NCBI GenBank assembly: GCA_025463135.1
Contig: JAOAPY010000030.1
Coordinates: forward strand, 186,001 to 250,000
DNA length: 64,000 nucleotides
Source: Acidobacteriota bacterium
GTDB lineage: Bacteria > Acidobacteriota > Blastocatellia > Pyrinomonadales > Pyrinomonadaceae
Direction of reading: 5' to 3'
Under the pieces are notes generated by a model. It was not told where the DNA came from. It worked only from the letters and a program-made list of their open reading frames with translations, and did no database searches. The position numbers were made by a program, and so were the translations under genes. Numbering within the stretch: the stretch's first letter is position 1; each line of letters starts with the position of its first letter. This document shows, in pieces, positions 62,637 to 64,000 of the stretch.

Positions 62637-64000
62637 ATGTTTACAACACTCCTCCAACGCTATCTCAGAACGACTTTGGTGCTCGCGATCGCGGTGTCCG
62701 CAGCCTTTGGTCAGCAGAACCGAGCCTCCTTGCGCGGTCTAATCACCGATGAGTTGGGTGCGGCAATTGTGGGCGTATCCGTCACCCTTACTGACGCGAA
62801 CGGTCAGGCCAAGACGACCATCAGTAATAGCGAAGGCGTCTATCTGTTCAGTGGACTGGCCCCTGGCAAATACATCGTTCGCGCCGGGGCAAAGGGCTTT
62901 GCCCCTTCGAGTGATAACGAAGTGGAGTTGAAAGCGGGCGCACGCCAGTCATTGGATTTGACCCTGAAGGTAACAATTGACGAACAGAACGTGACCGTTG
63001 CGGGTGAGACGCCGGTGAGCACGGACGCTAACGCCAATGCGAACCAGACCGTCATCACCGGGAAAGATCTGGACGCCTTACCGGATGATCCTGATGAGTT
63101 GGCGGCGGCCTTGCAAGCGCTGGCCGGTCCATCAATGGGACCCAATGGCGGGCAGATCTTTATCGATGGCTTCTCCGGCGGCAGTATGCCGTCCAAGAAT
63201 TCAATTCGTGAAATTCGCATTAACCAAAATCCCTTCGCGGCTGAAAATGATCAGCCTTCGGGGCGCATTGACGTTTTCACCAAGCCGGGCACGGACAAGT
63301 TACGAGGCAGCGCGTTTCTCAACTTCACTGACGAGAGTCTCAATTCGCGCAACCCGTTTGCCAATACATCCCGCAAGCGCACGCCCTATCAATTTCGTCA
63401 ATTCGGCGGCAACCTCAGTGGTCCGCTGGTAGCCGGCAAGGCTTCATACTTTGTGGATTTTGAGCGGCGCGAAGTCAACGATAACGAGTTAGTTACGGCG
63501 ACGGTACTGGATTCCAGTCTCAATCGCCTGACGATTGGCAAGGGAGTGGTTACGCCCCGACGCTTTATGAATTTCAGTCCCCGAATTGACTATGCGCTGA
63601 ACACCAACAACACGCTGGTGATCCGATACAGCTACAATCATTCGAACCTGCAGAACAACGGCATAGGTAACTTCTCGCTGCCGGAACGCGGTTATACAGC
63701 ACTTTCGACGACCCACAATCTGCAGTTAACTGAGACCGCAGTCATCAATCCGAGCACAATAAACGAAACGCGTTTTCAATTTACGCGATCACGCAACGAG
63801 AGTTTGGGTGATAGTTCAAGAGGGACACTGATTGTGAGTGGGGCCTTCGTCAGTGGGGGCTCGCAAGTGGGCCACTTCATCAATACGGATCAACGCTGGG
63901 AGCTGAACAACTTCACCGCCATCCAGAAGGGACAACACGCTTATAAGATTGGCGGCCGCGTGCGCGGCTTGCACATCGACAATATCAATCCCTCGAACTT
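62637..64000 (+). CDS. TonB-dependent receptor, 5' part (cut by the window edge)
   Basis: An open frame from the ATG at 62637 runs to the end of the window, at least 454 codons. The signal peptide (LRTTLVLAIAVSAAFGQ) is followed by a carboxypeptidase-regulatory domain (ASLRGLITDELGAAIVGVSV, EGVYLFSGLAPGKYIVRAGA), a plug with GGQIFIDGFSGGSMPSKNSI and IRINQNPFAAENDQPSGRIDV, and barrel strands (LRGSAFLNF, YFVDFERREV). It has GGGA about 7 bases upstream. It follows the DUF5666-like gene by 115 bases and may be co-expressed. The ligand is unknown. Confidence 0.9.
   Translation, partial: MFTTLLQRYLRTTLVLAIAVSAAFGQQNRASLRGLITDELGAAIVGVSVTLTDANGQAKTTISNSEGVYLFSGLAPGKYIVRAGAKGFAPSSDNEVELKAGARQSLDLTLKVTIDEQNVTVAGETPVSTDANANANQTVITGKDLDALPDDPDELAAALQALAGPSMGPNGGQIFIDGFSGGSMPSKNSIREIRINQNPFAAENDQPSGRIDVFTKPGTDKLRGSAFLNFTDESLNSRNPFANTSRKRTPYQFRQFGGNLSGPLVAGKASYFVDFERREVNDNELVTATVLDSSLNRLTIGKGVVTPRRFMNFSPRIDYALNTNNTLVIRYSYNHSNLQNNGIGNFSLPERGYTALSTTHNLQLTETAVINPSTINETRFQFTRSRNESLGDSSRGTLIVSGAFVSGGSQVGHFINTDQRWELNNFTAIQKGQHAYKIGGRVRGLHIDNINPSN

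Overview
The window looks like a chromosomal stretch from an Acidobacteriota bacterium, most likely of the Blastocatellia/Pyrinomonadaceae type. This is inferred from long TonB-dependent receptors with an N-terminal carboxypeptidase-regulatory domain, VWFA-related proteins of the acidobacterial type, several ECF sigma/anti-sigma pairs, and spacers full of heptanucleotide repeats and paired palindromes. There is no rRNA operon; one tRNA gene (Ala, anticodon CGC) is present.

Layout. 1-5.8 kb holds a set of oxidoreductase genes lying among remnants (aldehyde dehydrogenase scar, truncated DoxX, frameshifted FMN reductase) and ends in an unusual glucoamylase-quinone oxidoreductase fusion. 5.9-6.2 kb is a MITE-like element with TA flanks. 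6.3-16.3 kb is an extracytoplasmic redox region. It has a Tat-exported metallophosphoesterase, a CuA-type cupredoxin, a monohaem cytochrome c, a TonB receptor, a Cys-rich exported protein, a di-haem cytochrome and two paralogous ECF sigma/anti-sigma pairs, one of whose anti-sigma factors ends in a haem-type CxxCH. 16.9-23.8 kb is a glycan-use locus: GH2 enzyme, large TonB receptor and ROK regulator, all on the minus strand. 24-34.8 kb is mixed housekeeping: membrane glycosyltransferase with TPR, small SnoaL and ABM proteins, tRNA-Ala beside an AlaX-type alanyl-tRNA editing protein, an alpha/beta hydrolase, guaB and a RodZ-like protein. Two further remnants (MBL hydrolase, response regulator) lie here.

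35.0-45.0 kb is the most interesting part: a bacterial microcompartment (BMC) locus. It encodes a hexamer shell protein, an acylating-type aldehyde dehydrogenase with a long C-terminal extension, a pentamer shell protein, an ACT-domain protein of the UPF0237 family with an added N-terminal helix plus linker, a zinc-ribbon membrane protein and a PFL-family (UPF0210/DUF711) protein. After two opposed membrane glycosyltransferase genes there is a second hexamer gene with a different pore sequence. No known BMC signature enzyme is present. I propose that the UPF0210/UPF0237 pair could be the core of an undescribed compartment.

45-50 kb carries an outer-membrane barrel, a low-affinity iron permease-like protein, a cNMP/DUF1003 protein and two VWA proteins. 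50.6-58.5 kb is a type II secretion/type IV pilus-like cluster (GspF, GspE/PilB, a secretin with a C-terminal cohesin-like domain, two pseudopilins, a PilM-like protein). It is followed by a third ECF sigma/anti-sigma pair, a bactofilin-like membrane protein, a repeat-domain exported protein and a TonB receptor cut by the window edge.
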